From Arthrobacter oryzae (GTDB lineage: Bacteria > Actinomycetota > Actinomycetes > Actinomycetales > Micrococcaceae): DNA of 64,000 bases. The position numbers and the translations under genes are program-made. Within the stretch, counting starts at the first letter, position 1. Each line of letters starts with the position of its first letter. Below, one piece after another: positions 16,464 through 25,525 of the stretch. The stretch covers positions 186,001 to 250,000 of the forward strand of contig NZ_JAUSSM010000003.1 in assembly GCF_030812315.1 (NCBI RefSeq), written 5' to 3'. The notes below the pieces were generated by a model that did not search any database, was not told the origin of the DNA, and worked only from the letters and a program-made list of their open reading frames with translations.

Positions 16464-16858
16464 TTTTTGCTCTTCTCGCGGAGTAAGACCATTCGTGGAA
16501 GACGGGCATATGCCCTTTCCCGAAACTCCGGCGTTCCCGACAACGCGCAGGCGTCATCGGGGACGCCTTTGTGTCGAGGGGTCCGGGGCTTGGGTAGTGC
16601 CCCGGGAGGCGACCCGGAAGATGATCTCTTCCGGCGCCGGTTTCCACGCTAGGTGGGCCGCGGCCTGCTTATCAAACCGTGTTTCGGGCCGCCAAAAACC
16701 GAGTTTCGCTCCATTTGTGCAAGCGCTTACATTGCCCATTGCGCGCGCGTGCCACAGCGGATTTTGTGAGTCAAATGTTGCATCATAAATCTGATTTAGT
16801 GTGAAATGTCACCCTCCGATCATCCCGCGTTCACTTTCCTCCGCAGCTTGGAGCACGC
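16464..16858. other. 395-base intergenic region upstream of levansucrase
   Basis: No open frame here looks coding. The region has a lower GC stretch (16680-16830) and the operator-like site at 16718-16731. It must carry the levansucrase promoter and its long leader. No stem-loop terminator for the levanase, which ends at 16859, is evident. Confidence 0.6.
16718..16731. promoter_or_regulatory. LacI-type operator upstream of levansucrase
   Basis: TGCAAGCGCTTACA contains the perfect palindrome AAGCGCTT and matches 13 of 14 bases of the alpha-glucoside operator at 9592-9605. It lies 255 bases upstream of the levansucrase ATG. It may bind the same LacI protein or another one with the common CGCT-centred specificity. 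Confidence 0.55.
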
Positions 16859-19800
16859 TCATCCGGAGCCTGTCACCAGCACATCCTGATACGCTGCCCG
16901 GCCGTCGAACACGTTCAGTCCCACCTTTCCGGAGGTCAGGGAAGCGTCATCGACGGCCAGGATTTCGGCGTCGTCGAGCTTTACTGTCAGCCTCTCCCCT
17001 GCCGCCTGGGCCTCCAGGCTGTAGCTGACGCCGTGGCTGAGCAGCAGCGGCACACTCGCCAGGACACTACTGGCGGGATTGAAGACGCCGTCCTGGATCT
17101 TGAAGATCCGCACCAGCCGCAGGTTAGGGTCCAGGTTGACGTAGTACGCCGTGGAGCCGTCGGCCGAGGCCCGCAGGAGCACCGAACCGGCGCCGCCGTA
17201 GCCCCGACCTGGCACTTGGTCGCTGCTGCGCATGGCCCCGGCGTAGGGCACACCCCCGAAACGCACGGTGGCAGCCACTCGGACATCCAAGTAGGTGGCC
17301 GCGCTCATGACGGTGGAGTCCTTGTCGAATATGCCGGCCAGCCCTGCTCCCGTGCTTTCCCAGCGGCCGCCGGGCACCACCGAGTAGGAACCGAGGTTGT
17401 GCCGCGCGGTGCCGGTTGCTGCGGGAAGGACAGCCGACGGCGGCGCTGCGGTGAGGCGCGCCGTGTCCGCCAGCTGATGGACTTTGGCGGAGACCAGCCG
17501 GGCATCACCGCCGCTTGTGCTGAAGGACAGCCCTGTGGAGGTCGCATCCGGGAAGACCAGGGAGGTAATGGCTGCCGTGCCGTCGCCGCCGAAGACTTCA
17601 ACCGAGGATGAATCCACCAGCGCCCTCAGCTTCACCCGCCGCTCAGTGCCGCCCCCGGACGCTGCCACAGTTTCGGAACTCCACGCCGTGCTGGAGTTGT
17701 CCGCCGCCGCACCTGCGAAATACCGGGTGAAGTCCGCTCTGCCGGACTGTCCGCGGTCCAGCGTCATGGTGCCGGCGCCTGTCGCATAGCGGAGCAGCGT
17801 TTCCTGGGCAGTGCCGCCGACGGTGCCGCCTGCCGTGCCTTTCCGGAGCCCGAAGGTGAACGCCGAGGCACCGCCGGAGGACGGGATCGCAACCTCGGCC
17901 TCCAGCTCGAAGGACCGCCCGGCGGCGGCAGCCAGCGGATTGGCCGATGTGGGCGTGACGGTAACGTCGGACGCCTGCCACGTGGACGTCCTCTGGCCGG
18001 CCAGCTCGGCCACCGGTTCCTGTCCAAGCCGGAGTCCTGCACCCGGAACGTCCTTGAGGCTGAGCTGGCGCGGGACGCTCAGCTGCCCGTTCCACCGGCC
18101 CGTGGGCAGGCTAAAGGGGTAGTCCCAGTTGCTCATCCAGCCGAGCATGATGTGCCGGCCGTCCGGTACCCCGAAGAAGCTCATGGCCGCGTAATAGTCG
18201 CGGCCGGAATCGGCCTGCAGGACCTGCTCCGGACCGGTGTCCGCGGTGAAGGCGGTCCCGTTCCACATCCCGGTGACGTATTGCGCAGAAGAGCCGTTGG
18301 TGGGCCTGACGGCACCCGTGCTCCACCACAGCACCCAGCGTTTAACGCCGGGCTGCCCTTCCACCGGCAATTCAAAAAAGTCCGGACATTCCAAGACCCC
18401 GCCGCGGACCCAGTCGCCGTAGCCGAACGCACTGGTGAACGTCCAGTGGACCAGGTCGGTGGAGGTGTGGAAGCGCAGGTGGTCGCCGGCGGCCACCACC
18501 ATGATCCACTTGCTGCCCGCCGCGTCCCAGGTGACCTTGGGGTCCCGGAAGTCCCAGCCGCCGTCCGGGCCGCCGGGGTTCCCCACCACGGGCTCGGCCT
18601 GCGCGAGTTCCCAGGTGCGGCCGTGGTCCTTGCTGTACATGGCCCGCACGGATTGGTTTCCATTGGCGGCGTCATGGTTGAAGCTCGTGTAGAAAGCAAT
18701 CAGGCCCTGGCCGCCGTCGAACAGCCCGCTGGCATCGTTCGCATCCACCACCGCGGAGCCGGACCAGGACTCGCCGGCCGCCAGGTGCGGCAACGCGATG
18801 GGCAGCTGTTTCCAGTGCAGCAGGTCGGTGCTGACGGCGTGCGCCCAGCGGCCGCGGTCCTGATGGAAGAGGTGGTATTCGCCGTCGAAATAGACCAGTC
18901 CGTTGGGGTCGGAGCTGTTGCCGGAGTTCTGGCTGTAGTGATAGCCGGGCTGGTAGAGGCCGTTCATGTAGCTGGCCACGTCGTCTGCCCGGACGTTCTG
19001 GAAGTAGGCTCCGCCGCCGCTGACGCGCAGCCCGAAGCCGCTGCCCGAAGCCGTCCCGGCCGGCCCGGAGACGGCCTGGACGCCGTTGATCAGGGCTGTT
19101 GCCTCGGTACCCCGGACGGTGAGCTGGACGCGGTTGAGCTGGCCGGCCGCGAAGCTGTCCGGCGGCACGGACCCGCTGGCAAGGACGGTCCCCGTGCCCC
19201 GGTCTTTCAGGAGTACCGTTCCCGCTCCGGGGTCCACCCGGAGCTCGGTGCCGCCGGTGCCGTCGGCCGCGCTCCGGACCACAACGCCGGCCGTTGCCGG
19301 TGCGGCGACGTCCAGGTCGAGGGAGGCGACGACGTCGGACGCTGCCGCCTGGACGAAACGTGCAGCTTCCGTACCGGCGGCCAGGCCGTCCGTTGCACCA
19401 TGGATGCCCCGGGCATCCGGCTCCCAACTGCCCGAGGACGTGCGCCAGCCCTGCAGGGATGTGTCGAGGCCCTTGAGGGTCATGCCCTGGAAGACGGTGT
19501 CGCCGTTGAAGGCGAGCAGGCCCACGTGGCCCGAGCCGTGCGCGGTGTCGACGGCGGTGATAACCGGGGTATAGCCGTTCGGGTCCATCAGGTCCGTCTG
19601 CCACCGCACTGCGAGCTGACCGCCGTCGGCCGTCACCCGCAGCCGGTACACCGCGCCGACGGTAATGCCTGTGGCGTAGCTGCCCAGGGTGGCGTTGTCC
19701 TCGATCCGGTACAGCCGCAGCCGTCCGGCGTTGGCGTCCGCTTCGGCCGCGTAACCGGCAGTTCCGCTCGCGTTCGTGCGGAACAGGACGGAGCCCACTG

Positions 19801-20599
19801 CATGGGCCGAGGTCACCTGGACGTCGGCGGTGAAATCCGTGACCTGCGGGGACTGGCCGGTGGCGACGGCCCTGATGTTTGCGCCGCCGGGAGCGGCGCC
19901 CCGGAATCCGGTGGCCGTCGCGGTCCAGCCGGAAGCGTCTGTCAGCCAGCCGCTGACGTTGGCGTCGACGGTGCGGACCCGGGGCTGGCTGAAGTTCACT
20001 GAGCCGTTGAAGGCGTGGAGCCCCACATGGCCGTCCTGGTACCGCTGGTCCGAGGCATCGATGCGGGCCACGCCGTCCACCGCCACATAGATCCGCGGCC
20101 CGTCCACATGGACGTCCACGGCATAGCTCCGCCCGGTGTCCAGCGGAACTGCCGCGGACGGCGCCACATCCTCGCCGGTGGCCAGATCGAACAGCCGGAC
20201 CCTGTCCAGGTTCGGATCGATGGTGGCTGCATAACCGCTGCTGGCATCGGCCGCGCCGCGGAACACCAAGGCTCCCACGGCGTAGGGGCTGCCGGGGTCC
20301 ACTGATACGTCGGCTGTGTACCTCGCAGTGCTGCTGATGCGCTGCTCGCTGATGGCCGTGGCGTTCTGGTCCGGCGGGGCGACGGCGGACTGGCCGCCGG
20401 CCGACGTCCGGGTCCAGCTTCCGCTGACGGGCACCACGTCCGGCATGGAGCTGGTGCTGCTGCCCAGCGTAATGAGCCCTGTTCCAGGAGCAGCCTGGGC
20501 GGGCGGGGCCAGCATGGCCGGGGCCAGGACGGAACCTCCAGCCAGGGTGCCAAGGCCGAGCGCGGCCGCGGTAAAACCTGCAACTAACCTTTTGGACAT
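16859..20599 (-). CDS. Very large secreted levanase/fructan hydrolase, GH32 with LamG-like modules
   Basis: 1246 residues with a signal peptide ending near AQAA (residue 37). Residues about 45-535 hold three successive concanavalin-like/DUF1080-type beta-sandwich modules with recurring motifs such as GYAATIDPNLDRVRLF, HVGLHAFNG and HVGLLAFNG. The GH32 catalytic five-blade domain follows with nucleophile Asp564 (SSDPNG), Asp686 (FRDP) and acid/base Glu737 (LECPDFF), then the GH32 C-terminal sandwich. A fourth module (YYVNLDPNLRLVRIF, KVGLNVFDG) ends the protein. The extra modules probably bind fructan or the cell surface. It is expected to cut levan to fructose or short oligomers outside the cell; exo- versus endo-action cannot be told. 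Confidence 0.85.
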   Translation of the reverse strand: MSKRLVAGFTAAALGLGTLAGGSVLAPAMLAPPAQAAPGTGLITLGSSTSSMPDVVPVSGSWTRTSAGGQSAVAPPDQNATAISEQRISSTARYTADVSVDPGSPYAVGALVFRGAADASSGYAATIDPNLDRVRLFDLATGEDVAPSAAVPLDTGRSYAVDVHVDGPRIYVAVDGVARIDASDQRYQDGHVGLHAFNGSVNFSQPRVRTVDANVSGWLTDASGWTATATGFRGAAPGGANIRAVATGQSPQVTDFTADVQVTSAHAVGSVLFRTNASGTAGYAAEADANAGRLRLYRIEDNATLGSYATGITVGAVYRLRVTADGGQLAVRWQTDLMDPNGYTPVITAVDTAHGSGHVGLLAFNGDTVFQGMTLKGLDTSLQGWRTSSGSWEPDARGIHGATDGLAAGTEAARFVQAAASDVVASLDLDVAAPATAGVVVRSAADGTGGTELRVDPGAGTVLLKDRGTGTVLASGSVPPDSFAAGQLNRVQLTVRGTEATALINGVQAVSGPAGTASGSGFGLRVSGGGAYFQNVRADDVASYMNGLYQPGYHYSQNSGNSSDPNGLVYFDGEYHLFHQDRGRWAHAVSTDLLHWKQLPIALPHLAAGESWSGSAVVDANDASGLFDGGQGLIAFYTSFNHDAANGNQSVRAMYSKDHGRTWELAQAEPVVGNPGGPDGGWDFRDPKVTWDAAGSKWIMVVAAGDHLRFHTSTDLVHWTFTSAFGYGDWVRGGVLECPDFFELPVEGQPGVKRWVLWWSTGAVRPTNGSSAQYVTGMWNGTAFTADTGPEQVLQADSGRDYYAAMSFFGVPDGRHIMLGWMSNWDYPFSLPTGRWNGQLSVPRQLSLKDVPGAGLRLGQEPVAELAGQRTSTWQASDVTVTPTSANPLAAAAGRSFELEAEVAIPSSGGASAFTFGLRKGTAGGTVGGTAQETLLRYATGAGTMTLDRGQSGRADFTRYFAGAAADNSSTAWSSETVAASGGGTERRVKLRALVDSSSVEVFGGDGTAAITSLVFPDATSTGLSFSTSGGDARLVSAKVHQLADTARLTAAPPSAVLPAATGTARHNLGSYSVVPGGRWESTGAGLAGIFDKDSTVMSAATYLDVRVAATVRFGGVPYAGAMRSSDQVPGRGYGGAGSVLLRASADGSTAYYVNLDPNLRLVRIFKIQDGVFNPASSVLASVPLLLSHGVSYSLEAQAAGERLTVKLDDAEILAVDDASLTSGKVGLNVFDGRAAYQDVLVTGSG

Positions 20600-20712
20600 T
20601 CAGATCGCCTTTGACCTTGGAAAATGCTTCAGGATGGGTTTAGGGCATCGGTTGCTCCCCAGCGACCTCCTCGCCTCGCAAGCCCGGCCAGGGAACCCTG
20701 TCGGCGTGCTCC

Positions 20713-20726
20713 GCAACGGCCGTTAC
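20713..20726. promoter_or_regulatory. Operator-like palindrome upstream of levanase
   Basis: GCAACGGCCGTTAC holds the perfect palindrome AACGGCCGTT and resembles the TAACGCGCGTTA sites in front of the fructan LacI gene, differing mainly in the two centre pairs. GGCCGTTACG is also directly repeated at 20718-20727 and 20740-20749. The site is 114 bases upstream of the levanase ATG. Confidence 0.45.
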
Positions 20727-20767
20727 GAAGCCCGAAAAGGGCCGTTACGGAGCAATCGATGAGGGTG

Positions 20768-22381
20768 TCAGGGGAACAGCGGGCGCGGGCCGTCGAAGAC
20801 GCCGTCCATGCGCCAGGCATCCAGCTGCAGCAGCCGGACCGTTCCCGCCGCCGACATGCGGACTGCCTCCCCGCCGAGGATCGGATAGGCCCGGGCCGTC
20901 AGCGGTTTCCCGTTGGCGAAGACCTCCAGCGCCGAGCGGTCCACCAGGACGCGCAGGTGCAGCTTGCCGCCGGGCAGCCGCACCGGTCCGGATTTCTCCT
21001 CGGCATCCACGGCCCGGTCCAGGCTGCTGCGCGCGCGGTCCAGAAGCACATAGGACTGCGGGAAGCCGACGGCGCCGACGTCGTAACCGATCTCGATGAC
21101 TGTTTCCTCGGCCAGGCCGGCGGTGACTCCGTCGCCCGGGGCCGTGGCGGTCCCCAACACACCCAGCCGGAAAACGCTGCCGGGCTCCAGTTCCAGGTCC
21201 AGTTCAAGGTCCAGCTGGTTGCCGGACACCCCGGACAGGACCTCGCTGCCCCCCACGGTGCGCGGACCGATCCGGACATGGTCGCGGCGCAGCGACTCCA
21301 CCTCCGGCACGGGAGCGAAAGCCAGCTCCCCGTCCACGCCCAGGGTGGCCACCCGGGGCAGGCTCATCACGCCCGACCATCCGGCCTCCACCATGGCGGC
21401 TTCCTCCCGGCCCTCCTGCAGCCAGCCGAACATGACCCTGCGCCCGGAGTCGTCCGCGAAAGACTGCGGGGCGTAGAAATAGCGGCCGCCATAGTCCAGC
21501 CGGTGCAATTCCCGGGGCGTGTACGAATCCCCGGCGTAGCGGCCGGTCCAGTAGAGCGGGTGGCGGGTGTCGCCGTCGTGCCAGGCCGAGAAGACGAGCA
21601 CGTCGGTGCCCGGTGTCCGGTCACCCGACGCACCGCCGCCCGCCCCTGCCACGGAGCCGCCCAAGGTTCCGGCGCCGCCCAGGGTCCCGGCGCCCGCGCG
21701 GAACAGGTCGACGCACTCCCACATGGTGCCCTGCCAGTCCGTGGCTGCCGGATCGCCGGAGGCGGCATCGCCGATGAAGAGCGGGCCGATGTATTCCCAG
21801 CGGCGGAGGTCGTCGGACTCGTACAGGAAGGCCGTGCCGCCGCGGCCGCGGATTCCGGACCCCACGAGCTGGCGCCAGACCGGGCCCTCCCGCCAGACGC
21901 AGTGGTCGCGGTAGGCGGTGATGTCCACACCGACCGGCGGCGCCGGAATTACAGGGTTTTCGGGCGCTTTGGTCCAGGTCAGGAGGTCCGGCGAGCCGAC
22001 CGCCACGCAGGGCAGTTCGCGCTCGCCATGCCGGCCGGAGTACACGAGGGTGGGCGTGCCGCCGTCGTTCACCAGCACACCGGACCAGCAGCCGTCGGCG
22101 TCGGGCCCGTCGGAAGGCTCCAGCGCCACGGGCTCGTCGGTCCAGTGGACCAGGTCCGTGCTGGTGGCGTGGCCCCACAGGATGCGGTGGTGGAAGGCAC
22201 CCTCGGGGTTGTACTGGTAGAAGAGGTGGTAGGTCCCGTTCCACTGGCTTACCCCGTTGGGGTCGTTGAGCCAGCCTGCGGGCGAGACGAAATGGAAGCG
22301 CGGCCGGTGCGGGTCGGCCTCGGCCCGTGCCACGAGTTCATCCCGGGGCACGGTGGCCAAGGGGTGGGTCAGTTCGGTCAT
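20768..22381 (-). CDS. Cytoplasmic beta-fructofuranosidase, GH32
   Basis: 537 residues from the ATG at 22381, which overlaps the preceding ABC ATPase stop by four bases; the frame is open to 22606, but that extension has no family character. There is no signal peptide. Nucleophile Asp40 sits in WLNDPNG; the usual RDP motif is YRDHC here (Asp159), and acid/base Glu222 is in WECVDLF. A Gly-rich loop after that motif contains an 18-base tandem duplication. Being encoded last in an importer operon and lacking a signal peptide, it should hydrolyse imported sucrose or oligofructosides inside the cell. Confidence 0.87.
   Translation of the reverse strand: MTELTHPLATVPRDELVARAEADPHRPRFHFVSPAGWLNDPNGVSQWNGTYHLFYQYNPEGAFHHRILWGHATSTDLVHWTDEPVALEPSDGPDADGCWSGVLVNDGGTPTLVYSGRHGERELPCVAVGSPDLLTWTKAPENPVIPAPPVGVDITAYRDHCVWREGPVWRQLVGSGIRGRGGTAFLYESDDLRRWEYIGPLFIGDAASGDPAATDWQGTMWECVDLFRAGAGTLGGAGTLGGSVAGAGGGASGDRTPGTDVLVFSAWHDGDTRHPLYWTGRYAGDSYTPRELHRLDYGGRYFYAPQSFADDSGRRVMFGWLQEGREEAAMVEAGWSGVMSLPRVATLGVDGELAFAPVPEVESLRRDHVRIGPRTVGGSEVLSGVSGNQLDLELDLELEPGSVFRLGVLGTATAPGDGVTAGLAEETVIEIGYDVGAVGFPQSYVLLDRARSSLDRAVDAEEKSGPVRLPGGKLHLRVLVDRSALEVFANGKPLTARAYPILGGEAVRMSAAGTVRLLQLDAWRMDGVFDGPRPLFP
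21657..21692 (-). repeat. In-frame 18-base tandem duplication inside the GH32 gene
   Basis: Two adjacent 18-base units starting CCGCCCA differ at two positions. On the coding strand they give the repeated AGTLGG hexapeptide in a Gly-rich surface loop following the acid/base motif. The form is the same as the duplication in the alpha-glucosidase gene. Confidence 0.7.
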
Positions 22382-23517
22382 GCGGAAGCCTTGTTTTCTG
22401 TGCGGGATCCGTCGGTTGGCGACGCGTCGTGGGCTGTCGGGAGCGCGGGCTCGAGGGGCTCGGCGGACAAGGCATGGCTTGCCGCTGTGGCCGGCGGCCG
22501 GTAGAGGTGGCAGCGCACCCAGTGTTCGTTGGCGGGATCGCCCACGCGGTGCCGGACGGGTTCGGTGGCGGAACAGCGCTGCTCCGCATCGCCGTCGAAC
22601 GCGCACGACGCCGATTCCATCACGGCTGCGCGCAGCGCGGCACGTTCGTGCGGGTCGTAGGATCCGGTGCGGGCGGGATCCGGCACGGCCGATACCAGCA
22701 GCCTGGTGTAGGGGTGGGCCGGGTTGGCCAGCAGGTCCAGCGATTCGCCTTCCTCCACGAGTTCCCCGGCGAACATCACGGCGATCCGGTCCGCGAGGTA
22801 GCGCGCGGACGCGAGGTCGTGGGTGATGTAGAGCATCGAGATGCCCTGCCGGTCCCGCAGCTGGCGCATCAGGTTCAGGATGCCGATCCGCACGGAAACG
22901 TCGAGCATGGAAGTGGGTTCGTCCGCAAGGATCACTTCGGGTTCAACGGCGAGCGCCCGGGCGATGGCCACGCGCTGCCGCTGCCCGCCGGAGAGCTCGT
23001 GCGGGTAGGAGTTGAGCATGTCCGGGGTGAGTCCCACGGTGGTCATCAGCTCATCCAGGCGGCCTCGCAGCTGCTCCGGCGTCCCGGCCTTTCCGTGGAG
23101 GGTCAGGGAACGGGTGAGAAAATGTTCGATCCGGTGGACCGGGTTGAGCGAGCCGAAAGGGTCCTGGAACACCATCTGCAGCTGCGACCGGTATTCCCTG
23201 GATGCCTGGAAGCGGTCCCGTTTGAGGACGTCCGTGCCGTTGAGGAGGATCTGGCCAGCGGTGGGCTTCTCCAACCGTGCAATGCAGCGGGCCAGGGTGC
23301 TCTTGCCTGAGCCGGACTCCCCCACCAGGGCCACGATCTCGCCTTTCCTGATGGCGAGGTCCACGCCGCCGAGGGCCCGGACCGAGGCCCGGGAAAACAG
23401 GCCGCCGCTGGAGAAGTCCTTGACCAGGCCCTTCACTTCGAGGGCGGGAGCCTCGCCGCTGGCCTGGCCCTGCGCGTTCGGTGCCGGTGCCGCCTGTGCT
23501 GAAACCGGGGTGCTCAT
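22378..23517 (-). CDS. ABC transporter ATP-binding protein (OppF/DppF type)
   Basis: 379 residues. Walker A is GESGSGKST, the ABC signature LSGGQRQRVAIARAL and Walker B VILADEPTSMLD. The C-terminal extension with NPAHPYTRLLVSAVPDP and the cysteine-containing region (SCAFDGDAEQRCSATEPV) is the oligopeptide/dipeptide transporter C-terminal domain. It pairs with the OppD-type ATPase just upstream, with which it overlaps by four bases, and energises import of the ligand of the binding protein at 26646. The next gene is the GH32 fructosidase, which points to oligofructosides rather than peptides as cargo. Confidence 0.85.
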   Translation of the reverse strand: MSTPVSAQAAPAPNAQGQASGEAPALEVKGLVKDFSSGGLFSRASVRALGGVDLAIRKGEIVALVGESGSGKSTLARCIARLEKPTAGQILLNGTDVLKRDRFQASREYRSQLQMVFQDPFGSLNPVHRIEHFLTRSLTLHGKAGTPEQLRGRLDELMTTVGLTPDMLNSYPHELSGGQRQRVAIARALAVEPEVILADEPTSMLDVSVRIGILNLMRQLRDRQGISMLYITHDLASARYLADRIAVMFAGELVEEGESLDLLANPAHPYTRLLVSAVPDPARTGSYDPHERAALRAAVMESASCAFDGDAEQRCSATEPVRHRVGDPANEHWVRCHLYRPPATAASHALSAEPLEPALPTAHDASPTDGSRTENKASA

Positions 23518-24449
23518 GGCTGTGCTCCTTGGAGGACTGGAAGGGGGGACACGAAATGCGCGGGCGAGACTTCCTGGAGGTCGGCGATGTTGCTGAACTT
23601 CACGCCGTCGGCCAGGCCCGTCAGGGGAACACGGGGTCCGGTGAGCGGAGGGAAGGCGCCCATGAGTGCCTGCGTGTAGGGGTGCAGTGGCGCGGCGTGG
23701 ATGTCCTTGGCTTTGGCGGTCTCCACGATCCGGCCGCCGTACATCACGGCCATCCGGTGCGAGAGCTCAACCATGAGGGACATGTCGTGCGTGATGAACA
23801 GGACGGAGAAGCCCAGTTCTCGCTGCAGCTCCTTGATCTGGGCCATGATCTCCTGCTGCACCACCACGTCCAGGGCGGTGGTGGGTTCGTCCAGGATCAG
23901 CAGCGAGGGCTTAAGGGCCACGGCCATCGCGATGACGGCGCGCTGCCGCATCCCGCCGGAGAGCTGGTGCGGGTAGGACTTCAGCCGGGCGGGATCGATC
24001 CGGACGAGCTCCAGCAATTCGGCTGCCCGCCGCAGCGACTCCTTCCGGGTGTAGCCGGCATGGGTGGTATAGATATCCACAATCTGGTCGCCGATGGTCA
24101 TCACGGGGTTCAGCGAGTTCATGGCGGACTGGAACACCATGGCAACGTCCTGCCAGCGGAAGCGGCGCAGCTCTTCGGTCCCCATGGCCAGGACGTCCCT
24201 GCCGCCGAAGCGGATGCTGCCGCCGGCGATCTCCGCCGGGTCCCGGAGGAGCCGCATAATGGCGTTGGCGATGGTGGATTTACCGCAGCCGGATTCGCCG
24301 GCCAGGCCGAAGATTTCCCCCGTCCCGATGCTGAAGGAGACGCGGTCGACGGCGGTGGTGGAGCGGGTATCGCCGCGGTACTTCACGGTGAGGTCCCTGA
24401 TTTCCAGGACAGGTTCGTGCGACCCGAAGGAGGTCTGGGAGACGGTCAT
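23514..24449 (-). CDS. ABC transporter ATP-binding protein (OppD/DppD type)
   Basis: 311 residues. Walker A GESGCGKST, signature LSGGMRQRAVIAMAV, Walker B LLILDEPTTALD and the peptide-transporter tail with HAAPLHPYTQALMGAFPPL are present. It forms the ATPase heterodimer with the OppF-type protein. Four-base overlaps with the permease gene before and the ATPase gene after show a single operon. It lacks part of the usual C-terminal cysteine cluster, ending soon after the predicted helical tail. Confidence 0.85.
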   Translation of the reverse strand: MTVSQTSFGSHEPVLEIRDLTVKYRGDTRSTTAVDRVSFSIGTGEIFGLAGESGCGKSTIANAIMRLLRDPAEIAGGSIRFGGRDVLAMGTEELRRFRWQDVAMVFQSAMNSLNPVMTIGDQIVDIYTTHAGYTRKESLRRAAELLELVRIDPARLKSYPHQLSGGMRQRAVIAMAVALKPSLLILDEPTTALDVVVQQEIMAQIKELQRELGFSVLFITHDMSLMVELSHRMAVMYGGRIVETAKAKDIHAAPLHPYTQALMGAFPPLTGPRVPLTGLADGVKFSNIADLQEVSPAHFVSPLPVLQGAQP

Positions 24450-25513
24450 GCCGATGCTCGCTTTCCGGGTTTTGAAGGCTTGCGCGCGGGCTTGGTGTTC
24501 TTGATCTTCCGCACCTGTATTTTCCTCACCTGTATTTTCCGCAGTCGCGGGTTCGTGACCTCATCCACCGCGTAGTTGATCAGCGACAGCGAGAACGCCA
24601 CCAGCGCGATGCACAGGCCGGAGGGGATGAACACCCACCAGCTGCCGGTGAGCAGGGCGCCCTCGTTGCCGGCCCAGTAAAGGTTGTTGCCCCACGAGAC
24701 CGTGCTGACGTCACCGAGGCCCAGGAACTCGAGCCCGGCCTGGGCGCCGATGCCGTAGATGATGCAGGCCAGGAGCGTGCCCATCACGATGGAGGCCATG
24801 TTGGGCAGGATTTCGCGGAACATGATCCGCAGGGGCCGTTCACCCGTGACCACGGCCGCGGCCACGAAGTCCTTGGACCGGATGGACAGTGCCTGCGAGC
24901 GCAGCACCCGGGCGGATCCGGCCCAGCCGGTGACCACCAGGACCAGGACGACTGTGCCCAGGCCCGGCGGCAGGAACGCGGCCAGGATCACCAGGAGAGG
25001 CAGCCCCGGCAGGAGCAGGAACACATTGGTGGTGAGGGACAGTGCCTCGTCGATGAACTTGCCGAAGTAGGCCGAGGCCAGGCCCACCAGGATGCCGATG
25101 AACGTGGAGGCGAAGCCCACGGTCAGGCCCACCAGCAGGGAGCTGCGGGCGCCGTGGATGGTGAGGGCCAGGACGTCCTGGCCCTTGGCCGTGGTGCCCA
25201 GCCAGAACTCGGCGTCGGGCTCCTGGGACGCCATGCCGGTGATCTTGGAGGGGTTGTCCGGGTACAGCACGGGGGCCAGCAGCGCCAGGGCGATGAAGAC
25301 GAACAGGATGGCCGCGCCCACCATGGCCTTCTTGTTGGTCAGCAGGCCGTGCAGCAGGCTGCGGTTGGGCCTGCGGACGGAGGCTCCGGGAGGGAGTCCG
25401 GCACCGCCGTCGGGCGTTCCTGCAGTGTTTCCGGCAAGGGTGCCGGGAAGCGTGCCGCCGGCGAGGGTCTCCCCGGACACGGAGGAGGCGGTGGTTGCGA
25501 TGGAAGTGGTCAT
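24446..25513 (-). CDS. ABC transporter permease (OppC/DppC type)
   Basis: 355 residues. An N-terminal Gly/Ala/Ser-rich lead of about 50 residues precedes the OppC N-terminal helix (KKAMVGAAILFVFIALALLA) and the permease core with the coupling loop VAAAVVTGERPLRIMFREILPN. Five or six membrane helices are evident. The C-terminus is an unusual basic tail (LRKIQVRKIQVRKIKN) produced by 15-base tandem repeats in the DNA. It is translated between the OppB-type permease, 12 bases upstream, and the OppD ATPase with which it overlaps. Confidence 0.85.
   Translation of the reverse strand: MTTSIATTASSVSGETLAGGTLPGTLAGNTAGTPDGGAGLPPGASVRRPNRSLLHGLLTNKKAMVGAAILFVFIALALLAPVLYPDNPSKITGMASQEPDAEFWLGTTAKGQDVLALTIHGARSSLLVGLTVGFASTFIGILVGLASAYFGKFIDEALSLTTNVFLLLPGLPLLVILAAFLPPGLGTVVLVLVVTGWAGSARVLRSQALSIRSKDFVAAAVVTGERPLRIMFREILPNMASIVMGTLLACIIYGIGAQAGLEFLGLGDVSTVSWGNNLYWAGNEGALLTGSWWVFIPSGLCIALVAFSLSLINYAVDEVTNPRLRKIQVRKIQVRKIKNTKPARKPSKPGKRASA
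24512..24541 (-). repeat. 15-base tandem repeat in the OppC-type gene tail
   Basis: CACCTGTATTTTCCT is repeated immediately with one change (14 of 15 bases). It encodes the pentapeptide RKIQV twice, with a partial third RKIKN. The segment is notably richer in A and T than the surrounding gene. Confidence 0.75.
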
Positions 25514-25525
25514 GATCCGTCCTTC

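Noticed and set aside
18152..20002. 616-codon open frame on the plus strand opposite the levanase gene
   Set aside because: It is a shadow of the high-GC levanase gene: Arg/Gly/Val-rich, no domain, no ribosome site, and it is fully overlapped by a frame with catalytic motifs.
20624..22504. 626-codon plus-strand frame opposite the GH32 fructosidase
   Set aside because: Antisense to a gene with clear GH32 motifs, composition like other shadow frames and no recognisable domain.
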